Shown here piece by piece: positions 33,820-42,543 of a stretch of 64,000 nucleotides of DNA. Each line of letters opens with the position of its first letter. Positions within the stretch are counted from its first letter, which is position 1. The stretch covers positions 1-64,000 of the forward strand of contig JAUXQH010000061.1 of assembly GCA_030685065.1 (NCBI GenBank). Reading direction: 5' to 3'. Source of the stretch: Pseudomonadota bacterium. GTDB taxonomy: Bacteria; Myxococcota_A; UBA796; SXON01. Position numbers and translations under genes: made by a program. The notes below the pieces were generated by a model. It saw only the letters and a list, made by a program, of their open reading frames with translations, was not told where the DNA came from and did no database searches.

Positions 33820-36315
33820 ATGCAGTTCTTCGGTGGCGGGAAGCGGAGCATCCTGGAGAAAACGGTCACGTCGAGCTGGCGCTCACCAGAGGAGAAGGAT
33901 CAGCTGATCGCGCAGCTCCGCGAGTCCGGGCTCAAGCCCACCGAGGCCATCCCGCTCCTGTGGCACACGGACACCGCCGCGCGACAGTTGGGAGTGGACT
34001 CGTTCCTCGCGCGCCCCGACGTGGCGGCCGTGAACGAGCTGCTCGAGCGCATGAGCGAGCAGCCCCAGCACGTGCGGGGCTACGTCACGCGCCTGTTCGC
34101 GCGGGTGCCCTCGGACGTGATGGGAAAGGTCGTGGACGACCTGCTCGCGGACAAGACCAGCCAGAAAAAGCGGCTCGGTTGGGAGGTCGCGCTCTCTGTC
34201 GCGGGGGATCTCCGCGTGCGGTACCTGGAGCGCGCCGTTCGAGAGGCGCCGCTCGCCGTGCGGATCCCCGCGCTCCAACGGCTCCTCCACGACCGGCCCG
34301 CCGAACAGCTCGTCGACCTTCTCCTCGTGCTCGCGCGCGACCACGAGCCCCGCGTCGCGGCGATCGCGCTGGAGAGCCTCGTCACCTCTCCTCAGGGCGC
34401 GTCGCGGGACGCACGCGTGCTCGAGCTCGTGCTCGACCGGCTCCAGAACGGGGACGCGACCAGCCGGGAGCTCTCGCGGCGGTGGCTCACCGAGGCCGCG
34501 GGTGCGGACCCCGTGGGCATCCGGAAGCGGATGATGGATCTGCTCGGCTCGGGGGACGACGCCACGCGTCACGTCTGCGTCGACATCCTCCTCGCCTCCG
34601 GGCCGCCCGAGCAGGTGCTGATGGAGGTGCTGCTGTTCTGCCGAAACCTCGTCGGCTGGCTGCGTACGCGGATCCTGGAGACCCTCCGCACCTTCGGCGA
34701 CCCGATCCTCGCCCCCGCCGTCGCCCTGCTCGCCCACCCGGAGGAGGAGGTGCGCACCGCCGCGCTGGTCCTCGCCGAGAACTTCCAGGATGCCCGCCTC
34801 GTCGAGCCCATCTGCCTCCTCTTGTCCGACCCGGACTGGTGGCTGCGCATCACCGCGTGTGACACGCTCGGGCGGCTCAAGGACGAGCGCGCGGTGCCGC
34901 ACCTCGTCAAGGCGCTCGCCGACGAGGACTGCCGCTGGGCCGCGATCGACGGCCTCGCCCAGATCGGATCCAACTCGTCCCTCAAGCCGCTCGCCGGAAT
35001 GCTGCGCGACCCGCGCCCGGAGGTCCGCATCGAGGTCATCCGCGCCTTCTCGCGGTTCACCGAGCCCCGCCTGCTGCCGCTCCTCGAGGCCGTGAAGGAG
35101 AAGGACCCCTCGTCCGAGGTGCGCACACGCGCCTCGGAGGTGCTCCGGGACATGGAGGGGCGGCTCGACATTACCGTTGGCGAAGCCGAACAAGGGACCA
35201 GCGCGGTCCCCTCGGCCCGGCTCACGCGACCCATCGACAAGCTCCTCGCCCAGATCCGCGAGCAGGGCGCGAGCGACCTGCACTTCACCGTCGAGGAGCC
35301 GCCCTTCGTGCGCACCGGCGGGAAGTTGGAGCGGATGTCGGGGATCGCGGCGCTGCCCGCGCACACCACGCGGGACGCCCTGTTCTCCATCCTCACGGAC
35401 AAGCAGTCCAAGGTGTTGGAAGCGACGGGGGAGCTCGACTTCTGCCACGCGATCCCCGAGGTCGGCCGTTATCGTGTCAACGCGTTTCACCAGCGCCGCG
35501 GGTGGTGCGCGTCGTTCCGTGTCATTCCCAACCTCCCACCGACCTTCGCGGACCTTCGGCTGCCGGGGCGACTCACCGAGCTGCTCGACTACCACCAGGG
35601 CCTCATCATCGTGAGCGGGCCCGCCGGCAGCGGCAAGAGCACCACCTTGGCCGCCCTGGTCAACCTCATCAACGAGACGAAGGCCGACCACATCATCACG
35701 CTCGAAGACCCCATCGAGTTCGTGCATCCGGTGAAGTCGGCGCTCGTGAACCAGCGCGAGGTCGGCACCCACACCACCAGCTTCGCGCGCGCGCTCCGCG
35801 CCGCGCTGCGCGAGGATCCCGACGTCATCGTGGTGGGCGAGATGCGAGATCCGGAGACCATCCGCCTCGCGCTCACCGCGGCGGAGACCGGCCACCTGGT
35901 GATCGGCACGCTCCACACCACGAGCGCCGTCGCCACCGTCGACCGGATGGTGAAGAGCTTCCCCCCCGAGGAGCAGCCGCAGGTGCGGATGGGGCTCTCC
36001 GAGTCCCTCAAGTACGTGCTCTCCCAATCGCTCCTGCCCCGCAAGGACGGGAAGGGGCGCGTGGCGGTCTACGAGGTGCTCAAGGGCACGCTCCCCGTCG
36101 GCAACCTGATCCGCGACAACAAGACCTTTCAGATCCCGAGCATGATGCAGATCGGACGGAGCGTCGGCATGCAGACGATCGACGTAGCCCTCGCCGACCT
36201 CGTGGAGGCGGGGCTCATCTCGCCCGAGGCCGCGTGGCGCCGCGCGGAGAGGCCGGAGACCTTCGAGGTCATGTGTGACCCGAGCTTCCTCCGCGAGAAG
36301 GGGATGGGCGGATGA
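33820..36315 (+). CDS. HEAT-repeat domain fused to a PilT-type ATPase
   Basis: 831 residues. Residues about 30-440 form HEAT-like helical repeats (VRTAALVLAENFQDARLVEP, LRITACDTLGRLKDERAVPH and others). From about 465 the protein is PilT-like: the ASDLHFTVEEPP opening, Walker A GPAGSGKST at 600-608, Asp box TLEDPIEFVH, Walker B VGEMRDPETIRLAL, His box TAAETGHLVIGTLHTTSA. Usual PilT has 340-380 residues and no such front end. The arrangement suggests a retraction motor with an added protein-docking array. Overlaps a canonical pilT by ATGA, so the two could form mixed or alternating hexamers. Confidence 0.93.
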   Translation: MQFFGGGKRSILEKTVTSSWRSPEEKDQLIAQLRESGLKPTEAIPLLWHTDTAARQLGVDSFLARPDVAAVNELLERMSEQPQHVRGYVTRLFARVPSDVMGKVVDDLLADKTSQKKRLGWEVALSVAGDLRVRYLERAVREAPLAVRIPALQRLLHDRPAEQLVDLLLVLARDHEPRVAAIALESLVTSPQGASRDARVLELVLDRLQNGDATSRELSRRWLTEAAGADPVGIRKRMMDLLGSGDDATRHVCVDILLASGPPEQVLMEVLLFCRNLVGWLRTRILETLRTFGDPILAPAVALLAHPEEEVRTAALVLAENFQDARLVEPICLLLSDPDWWLRITACDTLGRLKDERAVPHLVKALADEDCRWAAIDGLAQIGSNSSLKPLAGMLRDPRPEVRIEVIRAFSRFTEPRLLPLLEAVKEKDPSSEVRTRASEVLRDMEGRLDITVGEAEQGTSAVPSARLTRPIDKLLAQIREQGASDLHFTVEEPPFVRTGGKLERMSGIAALPAHTTRDALFSILTDKQSKVLEATGELDFCHAIPEVGRYRVNAFHQRRGWCASFRVIPNLPPTFADLRLPGRLTELLDYHQGLIIVSGPAGSGKSTTLAALVNLINETKADHIITLEDPIEFVHPVKSALVNQREVGTHTTSFARALRAALREDPDVIVVGEMRDPETIRLALTAAETGHLVIGTLHTTSAVATVDRMVKSFPPEEQPQVRMGLSESLKYVLSQSLLPRKDGKGRVAVYEVLKGTLPVGNLIRDNKTFQIPSMMQIGRSVGMQTIDVALADLVEAGLISPEAAWRRAERPETFEVMCDPSFLREKGMGG

Positions 36316-37400
36316 GCGCGAACCGGATCGACCGCTTCCTCAAGCTGATGAACGATCGCGGCGCGTCCGACCTGCACTTGTCGGTCGGCCGGCCGCCCAT
36401 CTTCCGCCTGTCCGGGCGCATGGAGCCCGTCCGCTACCGCGTGCTGGACGATCGCGACTTCGAGAGCTTCCTGAAGCCGATCTCGCCGCCGCACCTCTGG
36501 GAGTCCTTCGTCACCGACGGTGACGCCGACTACGCCTACGAGGTGCCGGGGTTGGCGCGTTTCCGTGTCAACATGTTCCGGCAGCAGCGGGGCATGGGGG
36601 CGGTTTTCCGTATCATCCCGACCAAGCTGATGACGGTCGAGCAGCTCGGGCTGCCGCCGAGCGTCAAGAAGCTCATGACCCTCGACGGAGGCCTCGTGCT
36701 GGTCACCGGCCCCACGGGATCGGGCAAGTCGACCACGCTCTCGGCCATCATCCACGAGATGAACAGCACGCGCGCGATGCACTTCGTCACGATCGAGGAT
36801 CCGATCGAGTTCGTGCACGGGAACCAGAAGTCGCTCGTGAGCCAGCGCGAGATCGGCCCCCATTCCAAGTCGTTCACGGCGGCGCTCAGGGCCGCGGTCC
36901 GCGAGGATCCGGACTGCATCCTCGTCGGAGAGATGCGGGACCTCGAGACGATCGAGATGGCGCTCAAGGCCGCGGAGACCGGCCTGCTCGTGTTCGGCAC
37001 GCTGCACACCAACTCGGCGTCCAAGACGATCGATCGCATCATCAACGTGTTCCCGACCGACCAACAGGAGGGCGTTCGCGGCATCCTCGCCGGCGTCATC
37101 AAGGGGGTGCTGGCCCAGCAGCTCCTGCGGCGGAAGGGCGGTGGACGGGTCGCGGCCCTCGAGATCCTCTTCGGAACGCCCGCGCTCTCGGCGCTGATCC
37201 GCGAGGGCAAGACCCACCAGATCGCGGGCATGCTCTCGCAGGGCAAGTCCCTCGGCATGATCTCCATGGACGACAGTCTGAGGGGCCTCGTGGAGAAGGA
37301 CGCGATCGAGCCGCACGCCGCGCTCGAGAAGGCGCTCGACAAGGACGAGATGCGCAAGTGGCTCAAGGAGCGGGGCGCGGCCTTGCCGGACGAGGGATAG
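36312..37400 (+). CDS. pilT: Type IV pilus retraction ATPase PilT
   Basis: 362 residues, normal length for PilT. Opening ASDLHLSVGRPPIFRLSG, Walker A GPTGSGKST near residue 132, Asp box TIEDPIEFVHG, Walker B VGEMRDLETIEMAL and His box AAETGLLVFGTLHTN. Hexameric and cytoplasmic, it depolymerises pili for twitching or DNA uptake. ATG 36312 overlaps the stop of the HEAT-PilT gene. No pilin, PilB or PilC gene is in the window, so the rest of the machine is elsewhere. Confidence 0.96.
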   Translation: MSANRIDRFLKLMNDRGASDLHLSVGRPPIFRLSGRMEPVRYRVLDDRDFESFLKPISPPHLWESFVTDGDADYAYEVPGLARFRVNMFRQQRGMGAVFRIIPTKLMTVEQLGLPPSVKKLMTLDGGLVLVTGPTGSGKSTTLSAIIHEMNSTRAMHFVTIEDPIEFVHGNQKSLVSQREIGPHSKSFTAALRAAVREDPDCILVGEMRDLETIEMALKAAETGLLVFGTLHTNSASKTIDRIINVFPTDQQEGVRGILAGVIKGVLAQQLLRRKGGGRVAALEILFGTPALSALIREGKTHQIAGMLSQGKSLGMISMDDSLRGLVEKDAIEPHAALEKALDKDEMRKWLKERGAALPDEG

Positions 37401-37410
37401 GGGCGTCCCC

Positions 37411-38319
37411 GTGCCCCTCCTGCTCGATCTGAACTTCCACCACCTCCGGCTCTTCTGGGCGGTCGTGAAGGAGGGGGGGGTCGCCCGAGCAGGGAAGCGA
37501 CTCGGCCTGTCCCAGCCGACCATCTCCGGTCAGCTGCGTACGCTCGCCGACCAGCTCGGCACCCCGCTGTTCTCCCGCTCTGGGCGGAGCCTGCAGCTCA
37601 CGGACACCGGGCGCGTCGTGTTCCGCTACGCCGACGAGATCTTCTCGCTCGGGCGCGAGCTCCAGGCCGTAGTCGCGGGCGGCGGGGCCGATCACCCCCT
37701 GGTCACCGTGGGCGTGTCCGACGCCGTGCCGAAGATGCTGACGCATCGGCTCCTGGAGCCGGTGTTGAAGCTGCCGCAGCGCCCGCGGCTCATCGTGATC
37801 GAGGACCGTACGGACAGGCTCCTCGCCGAGCTCGCCGTGCACCGCCTCGACGTGGTGCTCGCGGACACGCCGATGCTGCCGACGCACAAGGTCAAGGCGT
37901 GGCACCACCGACTCGGGGAGGCGCCCGTGGTCTGCTGCGCCGTGCCAGACCTCGCCGCCCGGCTGCGCCTCGATTTTCCGCGGTCGCTCGAGGGTGCGCC
38001 GCTCCTGTTGCCCACCGAACAGGCCGCCGTGCGCCACGCCCTCGACCTGTGGCTCGAAGAGCTCCACATCCGCCCGGACGTGGTCGCCGAGCTCGACGAC
38101 AGCGCGCTCATCAAGACCTTCGGCGCCTCGGGCGCGGGCGCCTTCTTCGTGAACGAGGCGGTGGTGACGGACGTGGAGCGTCAATACGGCGTGGAGCGGG
38201 TGGGAACGGTCGAGAGCGTGCGCGAGCGCTACTTCGCGATCTCGGTCGAGCGGCGGGTGCGCAACCCCGCGGTCGTGGCCCTCATGGCTGCCGCGGGCTC
38301 GGTGCTACGGCAGGCTTGA
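37411..38319 (+). CDS. LysR-type regulator, NhaR-like
   Basis: 302 residues. The N-terminal winged helix begins LNFHHLRLFWAVVKEGGVAR and continues LSQPTISGQLRTLADQLG, as in NhaR rather than the broader LysR group. The effector domain follows from about residue 90 (VTVGVSDAVPKML). NhaR in E. coli senses sodium and activates nhaA; the ligand here is unknown. It overlaps the convergent TerC-family gene by 38 nt and a conspicuous palindrome lies in front of that gene, so TerC is the first target to consider. Start GTG 37411, no clear Shine-Dalgarno. Confidence 0.93.
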   Translation: MPLLLDLNFHHLRLFWAVVKEGGVARAGKRLGLSQPTISGQLRTLADQLGTPLFSRSGRSLQLTDTGRVVFRYADEIFSLGRELQAVVAGGGADHPLVTVGVSDAVPKMLTHRLLEPVLKLPQRPRLIVIEDRTDRLLAELAVHRLDVVLADTPMLPTHKVKAWHHRLGEAPVVCCAVPDLAARLRLDFPRSLEGAPLLLPTEQAAVRHALDLWLEELHIRPDVVAELDDSALIKTFGASGAGAFFVNEAVVTDVERQYGVERVGTVESVRERYFAISVERRVRNPAVVALMAAAGSVLRQA

Positions 38320-39235
38320 ACGTGACGAGGGAGGCGACGATGGCCCCTCCGACCAACACGCCGATGACCCCGAGCGACACCAGGGTGGGGATCTTGTACC
38401 ACTCGGCGATCGACATCTTGACCCCCACGAACACGAGCACCAGCGCGAGTCCGGGCTTGAGGTACACGAACCGCGGCACGATGTCGGCCAGCAGGAAGTA
38501 CATCGAACGGAGGCCGAGGATGGCGAAGATGTTCGACGTGAACACGATGAAGGGGTCGGTGGTCACCGCGAAGATGGCGGGGATCGAGTCGACCGCGAAC
38601 ACCACGTCGGCCACTTCGATGAGCACGAGCACGAAAAACAGCGGGGTGGCGAGCCGACGGCCCGCCTCGACGACGAAGAAGGCGTCGCCTCGGTAGCCGT
38701 CGGTGCTCGGAATCCATCGGCGCAGGAGCGTGAGCAGGCGGTTCTGCGTCACGTCCTCCTCCGGCGCGTTGCGCAGGTACAACATCTTGAGGCCCGTGAG
38801 CAGGAGGAACGCCCCGAACACGTAGAGCACCCAGTGGAACCGGAGCAGGATCGCCGAGCCCGCGAAGATGAACAGCGCGCGCAGCACGAGGGCGCCGAGC
38901 ACCCCCCAGAAGAGCACGCGGTGCTGGAGGGCCGCCGGGACGGCGAAGGCGCCGAACACAGCCACGAACACGAAGATATTGTCGATCGCCAGCGACTTTT
39001 CGATGGCGTAGCCGGTGACGAACTCCACGGCCGTTTCCCACCCGAACCAGTAGTGCACCAGGCCGGCGAAGCCGAACGAGCAGGCCACCCACACGGCGCT
39101 CCAGGCGAGGGCCTCCCGCATCGTCACGGCGTGAGACTTGCGGTGGAACACACCGAGGTCGAGCGCGAGCATGAAGACGACGAATGACAGAAACCCGGCC
39201 CACATTGTCGGCGTGCCGACACCTAGAAGCTCCAT
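38282..39235 (-). CDS. TerC/Alx-family membrane protein
   Basis: 317 residues with about nine hydrophobic helices. KSLAIDNIFVFVAVF and VVFAVDSIPAIFAVTTDP carry the conserved acidic residues of TerC/Alx proteins, linked to manganese export, pH or tellurite tolerance. GGAG 6 nt upstream of ATG 39235 is a good Shine-Dalgarno. Its last 38 nt overlap the end of the LysR-type gene on the opposite strand. In some bacteria such genes are controlled by a yybP-ykoY manganese riboswitch; the short 5' region here does not show that fold, and an AT-rich palindrome suggests a protein operator instead. Confidence 0.93.
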   Translation of the reverse strand: MELLGVGTPTMWAGFLSFVVFMLALDLGVFHRKSHAVTMREALAWSAVWVACSFGFAGLVHYWFGWETAVEFVTGYAIEKSLAIDNIFVFVAVFGAFAVPAALQHRVLFWGVLGALVLRALFIFAGSAILLRFHWVLYVFGAFLLLTGLKMLYLRNAPEEDVTQNRLLTLLRRWIPSTDGYRGDAFFVVEAGRRLATPLFFVLVLIEVADVVFAVDSIPAIFAVTTDPFIVFTSNIFAILGLRSMYFLLADIVPRFVYLKPGLALVLVFVGVKMSIAEWYKIPTLVSLGVIGVLVGGAIVASLVTFKPAVAPSPRQP

Positions 39236-39297
39236 GTGTACTCCATGAGCCTCACTGATACTGCCATCCGTTGAATCGTACCAATCGAATGATATCT

Positions 39298-39328
39298 ACT
39301 GATACATCGAATATTTCGATGTATCAGT
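39298..39328. promoter_or_regulatory. Perfect AT-rich palindrome, probable operator between terC and era
   Basis: ACTGATACATCGAA (39298-39311), spacer TAT, then TTCGATGTATCAGT (39315-39328): a perfect 14-bp inverted repeat. A third copy of ACTGATAC lies at 39254-39261, nearer the terC start. The whole 39240-39330 stretch is AT-rich, unlike its surroundings. Repeated half-sites upstream of a divergent gene fit LysR-family binding, and the only such regulator in the window converges with terC. As RNA it would also form a hairpin, but no T-run follows on the plus strand. Confidence 0.65.
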
Positions 39329-39394
39329 GACGCCCGGATGCGCACGACGAGGGCCAGCCGTTCCCGCCAGGGCGCGCGGAGTTATGAGGCCGCC

Positions 39395-40336
39395 ATGACC
39401 ACTCCAGAAGGCACGCCCGCGGGATTCCGCGCCGGCACCATCGGCCTCGTCGGCCGCCCCAACGCCGGCAAATCCACGCTCCTCAATCGCCTGGTGGGCG
39501 CCAAGATCAGCGCGGTGTCCCACCGCCCGCAGACCACGCGGAACCGCGTCGCCGGCGTGTACACCACGGAAGAGCTGCAGGCCGTCCTCTGGGACACGCC
39601 GGGGCTCCACGAGGCATGGACCCCGCTGAACGCTCACATGGTGCGCGAGGCGGAGCACGTCGTCGCGGATGTCGACGCCGTGTGTTGGATCGTCGACGCC
39701 GAGCCGCTCGCCCGCGCCGCCAAGAACGGGAGCGCCGTGTTCGACGCGGCGCTGCTCTCCGTGCTCGAACGGGTGAAGCACCGCCCGCTCGTGGTCGCGC
39801 TCAACAAGGTCGATCTGGTCGAGAAGGGCTGGCTCCTCCCCGTGCTCGCGGCCTTCCAGGAGGCCGAGGTCAAGGCGCCGATCGTGCCGGTGAGCGCCAC
39901 GTCGGGGGACGGCCTGGACACGCTGGTCGCCGAGTGGAAAAAGCTCCTGCCGGAGCAGCCCGCGATCTACCCGGCGGAGCACGTCACGGACGCGCTGGAG
40001 CGCCAGATCTGCGCCGAGCTCATCCGCGAGCGCATTTTCCAACATTGCGGGCAAGAAGTGCCGTACGCCACGGCCGTCGAGATCGAGCAATTCGACGAGT
40101 CCGCCCGGGAAACCGAGAACATCGTCCGCATCCACGCCCGCATCCTCGTCGAGAAGCCGAGCCAGAAGGCCATCCTCATCGGCAAGGCGGGCTCGATGGT
40201 CAAGAAGATCGGGAGCGAGGCCCGCACCCAGCTCGCCGAGCTGCTGGATTGCCGCGTGCGGCTCGACCTGTTCGTCGTGGTCGAGAAGGACTGGACGTCC
40301 AACCCGCGGGCGCTGCGCGGGCTCGGGTACGCGTAG
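39395..40336 (+). CDS. era: GTPase Era
   Basis: 313 residues. G1 GRPNAGKS at 20-27, G2 Thr in RPQTTRNRV, G3 DTPG, G4 NKVD, and the C-terminal KH domain with SQKAILIGKAGSMVKKIG. It binds 16S rRNA during 30S assembly. ATG 39395 was chosen over an upstream in-frame start because GAGG lies about 5 nt before it and the homologous region starts just after. The end is 72 nt upstream of der, another ribosome-assembly GTPase. The pairing of both GTPases in one place is a sensible functional neighbourhood. Confidence 0.96.
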   Translation: MTTPEGTPAGFRAGTIGLVGRPNAGKSTLLNRLVGAKISAVSHRPQTTRNRVAGVYTTEELQAVLWDTPGLHEAWTPLNAHMVREAEHVVADVDAVCWIVDAEPLARAAKNGSAVFDAALLSVLERVKHRPLVVALNKVDLVEKGWLLPVLAAFQEAEVKAPIVPVSATSGDGLDTLVAEWKKLLPEQPAIYPAEHVTDALERQICAELIRERIFQHCGQEVPYATAVEIEQFDESARETENIVRIHARILVEKPSQKAILIGKAGSMVKKIGSEARTQLAELLDCRVRLDLFVVVEKDWTSNPRALRGLGYA

Positions 40337-40396
40337 GCAATCGTCCGTTCTGGTCCCTGATGGCGGGCCGAGGGTGGATCCCGGGGCCGCGCCGGC

Positions 40397-40402
40397 TTAG
40401 CC
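40397..40402 (+). promoter_or_regulatory. -10-like hexamer for der
   Basis: TTAGCC ends 6 nt before GTG 40409. It lies inside a GC-rich inverted repeat (GCCGGC on both sides of TTA). No Shine-Dalgarno is present. Confidence 0.4.
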
Positions 40403-40408
40403 GGCCCC

Positions 40409-41887
40409 GTGCTCCCCGTCGTCGCTATCGTCGGCCGACCCAACGTCGGCAAGTCTACCTTGTTCAACCGTCTCATCGGTGCGCGCAAGGCCCTCGTCCA
40501 CGATCGGCCGGGTGTCACCCGTGACCGTAACTACGAGACTGCCGCCTGGCAGGATCGCAGCTATCTCCTCGTGGACACGGGCGGCTTCCAGCCAGAGCCC
40601 GACGACACGTTGTTCGCCTCGATGCGCCGCCAGTCCGAGGTGGCGGTCGAAGAGGCGGACGTGGTCATCCTCCTGGTGGATCGGCAAGCCGGCATCACGC
40701 CGCCCGACCAGCAGACGGCCGATCTGATCCGCTCCGCCGGCAAGCCGGTGATCCTCGCCGTCAACAAGTGCGACGTGGCGAATCACGACGACGAGTCGAA
40801 CGAGTTCTGGGAGCTCGGCTTTCGTGAGCTCGTGCCGATCAGCGCGGAGCACGGCCGCGGCATGTTCGAGCTGATGGACGCGGTGAGCGCCCACTTCCCG
40901 CCGGAGATCGATCCGGAGCCCGAGGACGAGAGCGAGATCCGCATGTCCGTGCTCGGGCGGCCGAACGTCGGCAAGAGCACGCTGCTCAACCGCCTCCTCG
41001 GGGAGGAGCGCCACGTCGTCAACGACGCGCCGGGCACCACGGTGGACTCGACCGACTCCACGATGGAGCACGACGGCACGAAGTTCCGCCTCGTCGACAC
41101 CGCGGGCATCCGCCGCCGCGGCCGCATCGAGGACAAGCTCGAGGGCCTGATGGTCGGCGCCTCGATCCGCACGATCGAGCGCTGTCACATCATCATGCTC
41201 GTGATCGACGGCGCCGAGGGCGTGACCGAGCAGGACGCCCACCTCGCCGCCCTGGTCGTCGAACGCGGGCGGGCGCTCATCGTGCTCGTCAACAAGTGGG
41301 ACAAGGTCCGCGACATGGAGGATCGCGACATCGCGACCGTCGAGGACGAGTTCAGCCGCAAGCTGCCCCACATCGCGCACGCGCCGGTGCTCTACATCTC
41401 GGCCACCACGGGCAAGGGCACCGGCAAGGTGCTCGATACCGCGCGGAGCGTGTTCGCCTCGTTCAACCAGCGCGTCACGACCGCGCGCCTGAACGAGTTC
41501 CTGATCGCCTCCGTCGAGGCCTACTCGCCGCCCCAGCGCTACCATCATGAAGTGCGGCTGAACTACATGACGCAGGTGCGCGTGCGGCCGCCCACGTTCA
41601 CGATCTTCTGCAACACGCCCGAGGGCGTGGGGGGCGGCTACGACCGCTACCTGCAGAACCGCCTCAGGGCCGAGTTCGGGTTCGCCGGATCGCCGCTCCG
41701 CATCCAGTACCGCCGCAAGCGGCGCCCGGGCGAGGCCAAGGAAGACGGGACCGCGCCGGTACCGAACGTTCCCCTCTTCGAGATGGTCAGCCTCGAGGAT
41801 GAAGGGGACGAGGCCTACTCCGAAGAAGAGGGGCTCGAAGAAGGCGAAGACGCGGGCGGGAACGAAGACGAGGGCGGAGAAGAGTAG
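40409..41887 (+). CDS. der: GTPase Der (EngA), tandem GTPase
   Basis: 492 residues. Two GTPase domains: first G1 GRPNVGKST near residue 9 with DTGG and NKCD; second G1 GRPNVGKST near residue 187 with DTAGI and NKWD. The KH-like C-terminal domain follows, then an acidic tail of about 30 residues rich in Glu, Asp and Gly. Der is essential for 50S assembly. Start GTG 40409 gives the normal N-terminus (VVAIVGRPN). The acidic tail extends past the usual end and may be disordered. Confidence 0.96.
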   Translation: MLPVVAIVGRPNVGKSTLFNRLIGARKALVHDRPGVTRDRNYETAAWQDRSYLLVDTGGFQPEPDDTLFASMRRQSEVAVEEADVVILLVDRQAGITPPDQQTADLIRSAGKPVILAVNKCDVANHDDESNEFWELGFRELVPISAEHGRGMFELMDAVSAHFPPEIDPEPEDESEIRMSVLGRPNVGKSTLLNRLLGEERHVVNDAPGTTVDSTDSTMEHDGTKFRLVDTAGIRRRGRIEDKLEGLMVGASIRTIERCHIIMLVIDGAEGVTEQDAHLAALVVERGRALIVLVNKWDKVRDMEDRDIATVEDEFSRKLPHIAHAPVLYISATTGKGTGKVLDTARSVFASFNQRVTTARLNEFLIASVEAYSPPQRYHHEVRLNYMTQVRVRPPTFTIFCNTPEGVGGGYDRYLQNRLRAEFGFAGSPLRIQYRRKRRPGEAKEDGTAPVPNVPLFEMVSLEDEGDEAYSEEEGLEEGEDAGGNEDEGGEE

Positions 41888-41890
41888 CTT

Positions 41891-41942
41891 CCCGCCTCGA
41901 CGCCCCGCCTCGACGCGCCACCTCGACCCTCCGCCTCTACGC
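41891..41942. repeat. Four tandem 13-bp repeats between der and msrB
   Basis: Units at 41891-41903 and 41904-41916 are identical (CCCGCCTCGACGC); 41917-41929 and 41930-41942 are diverged copies. They fill almost the whole gap between two convergent stop codons. No function is evident. Confidence 0.8.
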
Positions 41943-42451
41943 TACGGCGCGGGCGTGAACGTCAACGAGTCCGAGTTGATGCAGTACCGCTTGCCGGTGG
42001 GCTTCGGACCGTCGTCGAACACGTGGCCGAGATGTCCGCCGCAGCGGCGGCAGAGCACCTCCTCGCGCACCATCCCGTACTTCACGTCCATGTCGACCTC
42101 GACCGCATCGGCCTTCACCGGCCGCGTGTAGCTGGGCCAGCCGGTGCCCGAGTCGAACTTGTCCTTGGCGTCGAACAGCGGGAGGCCACAGCCGCCACAG
42201 GCGTAGACCCCGTCGCGATGCTCGTCCCAGTAGGTACCGGTGAAGGCGCGCTCGGTGTCCTTCTCCCGGAGGATCCGGTACTGCGCCGGCGTGAGCTGGG
42301 CGCGCCACTCCACCTCGGTCTTCTGGACCTCGTAGGGCTTCGCCGGAGCCGGCTCGGCGGCCGCCTTCCCCCCCGCGGAGGGCGTCGCCGCGCACCCGAG
42401 AAGGGCGAAGAACGTGAAGAGGACCGTGCGAACCGAGGCGGGGATGGTCAT
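41942..42451 (-). CDS. msrB: Peptide-methionine (R)-S-oxide reductase, lipoprotein form
   Basis: 169 residues. The N-terminus (SVRTVLFTFFALLGC) is a lipoprotein signal with lipobox LLGC, so this MsrB is likely anchored in the periplasm. The enzyme domain has zinc cysteines CGGC and CRRC, GTGWPSYTRP, GHLGHVFDDGP and the catalytic cysteine in RYCINSDSLTF. It reduces oxidised methionine in envelope proteins. ATG 42451 is chosen because GGAG lies 6 nt upstream; the longer frame would begin with an unlikely Arg/Pro-rich segment. Convergent with der. Confidence 0.94.
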   Translation of the reverse strand: MTIPASVRTVLFTFFALLGCAATPSAGGKAAAEPAPAKPYEVQKTEVEWRAQLTPAQYRILREKDTERAFTGTYWDEHRDGVYACGGCGLPLFDAKDKFDSGTGWPSYTRPVKADAVEVDMDVKYGMVREEVLCRRCGGHLGHVFDDGPKPTGKRYCINSDSLTFTPAP

Positions 42452-42543
42452 GGGGGGCTCCACGCTCAGGATACGCGAGGGCGCGGGAGGCGGATCGGCT
42501 CCCTCTCGTCGCGTTCTGTCACCCGTCACGCCCCGAGCGCCGC

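Noticed and set aside
30408..38319. A complete competence or type IV pilus locus
   Set aside because: A ComEA-like gene and two PilT ATPase genes are present, but no pilin, PilB, PilC or ComEC gene is found nearby.
39236..39300. A manganese (yybP-ykoY) riboswitch in front of terC
   Set aside because: The 5' region is short, AT-rich and lacks the two-loop riboswitch pattern; the palindrome looks like a protein site.
40382..40408. A GC-rich hairpin (GCCGGC-TTA-GCCGGC) just before der as a translation-control element
   Set aside because: If der is leaderless the hairpin is not in its own mRNA. No T-run makes a terminator of era uncertain too.
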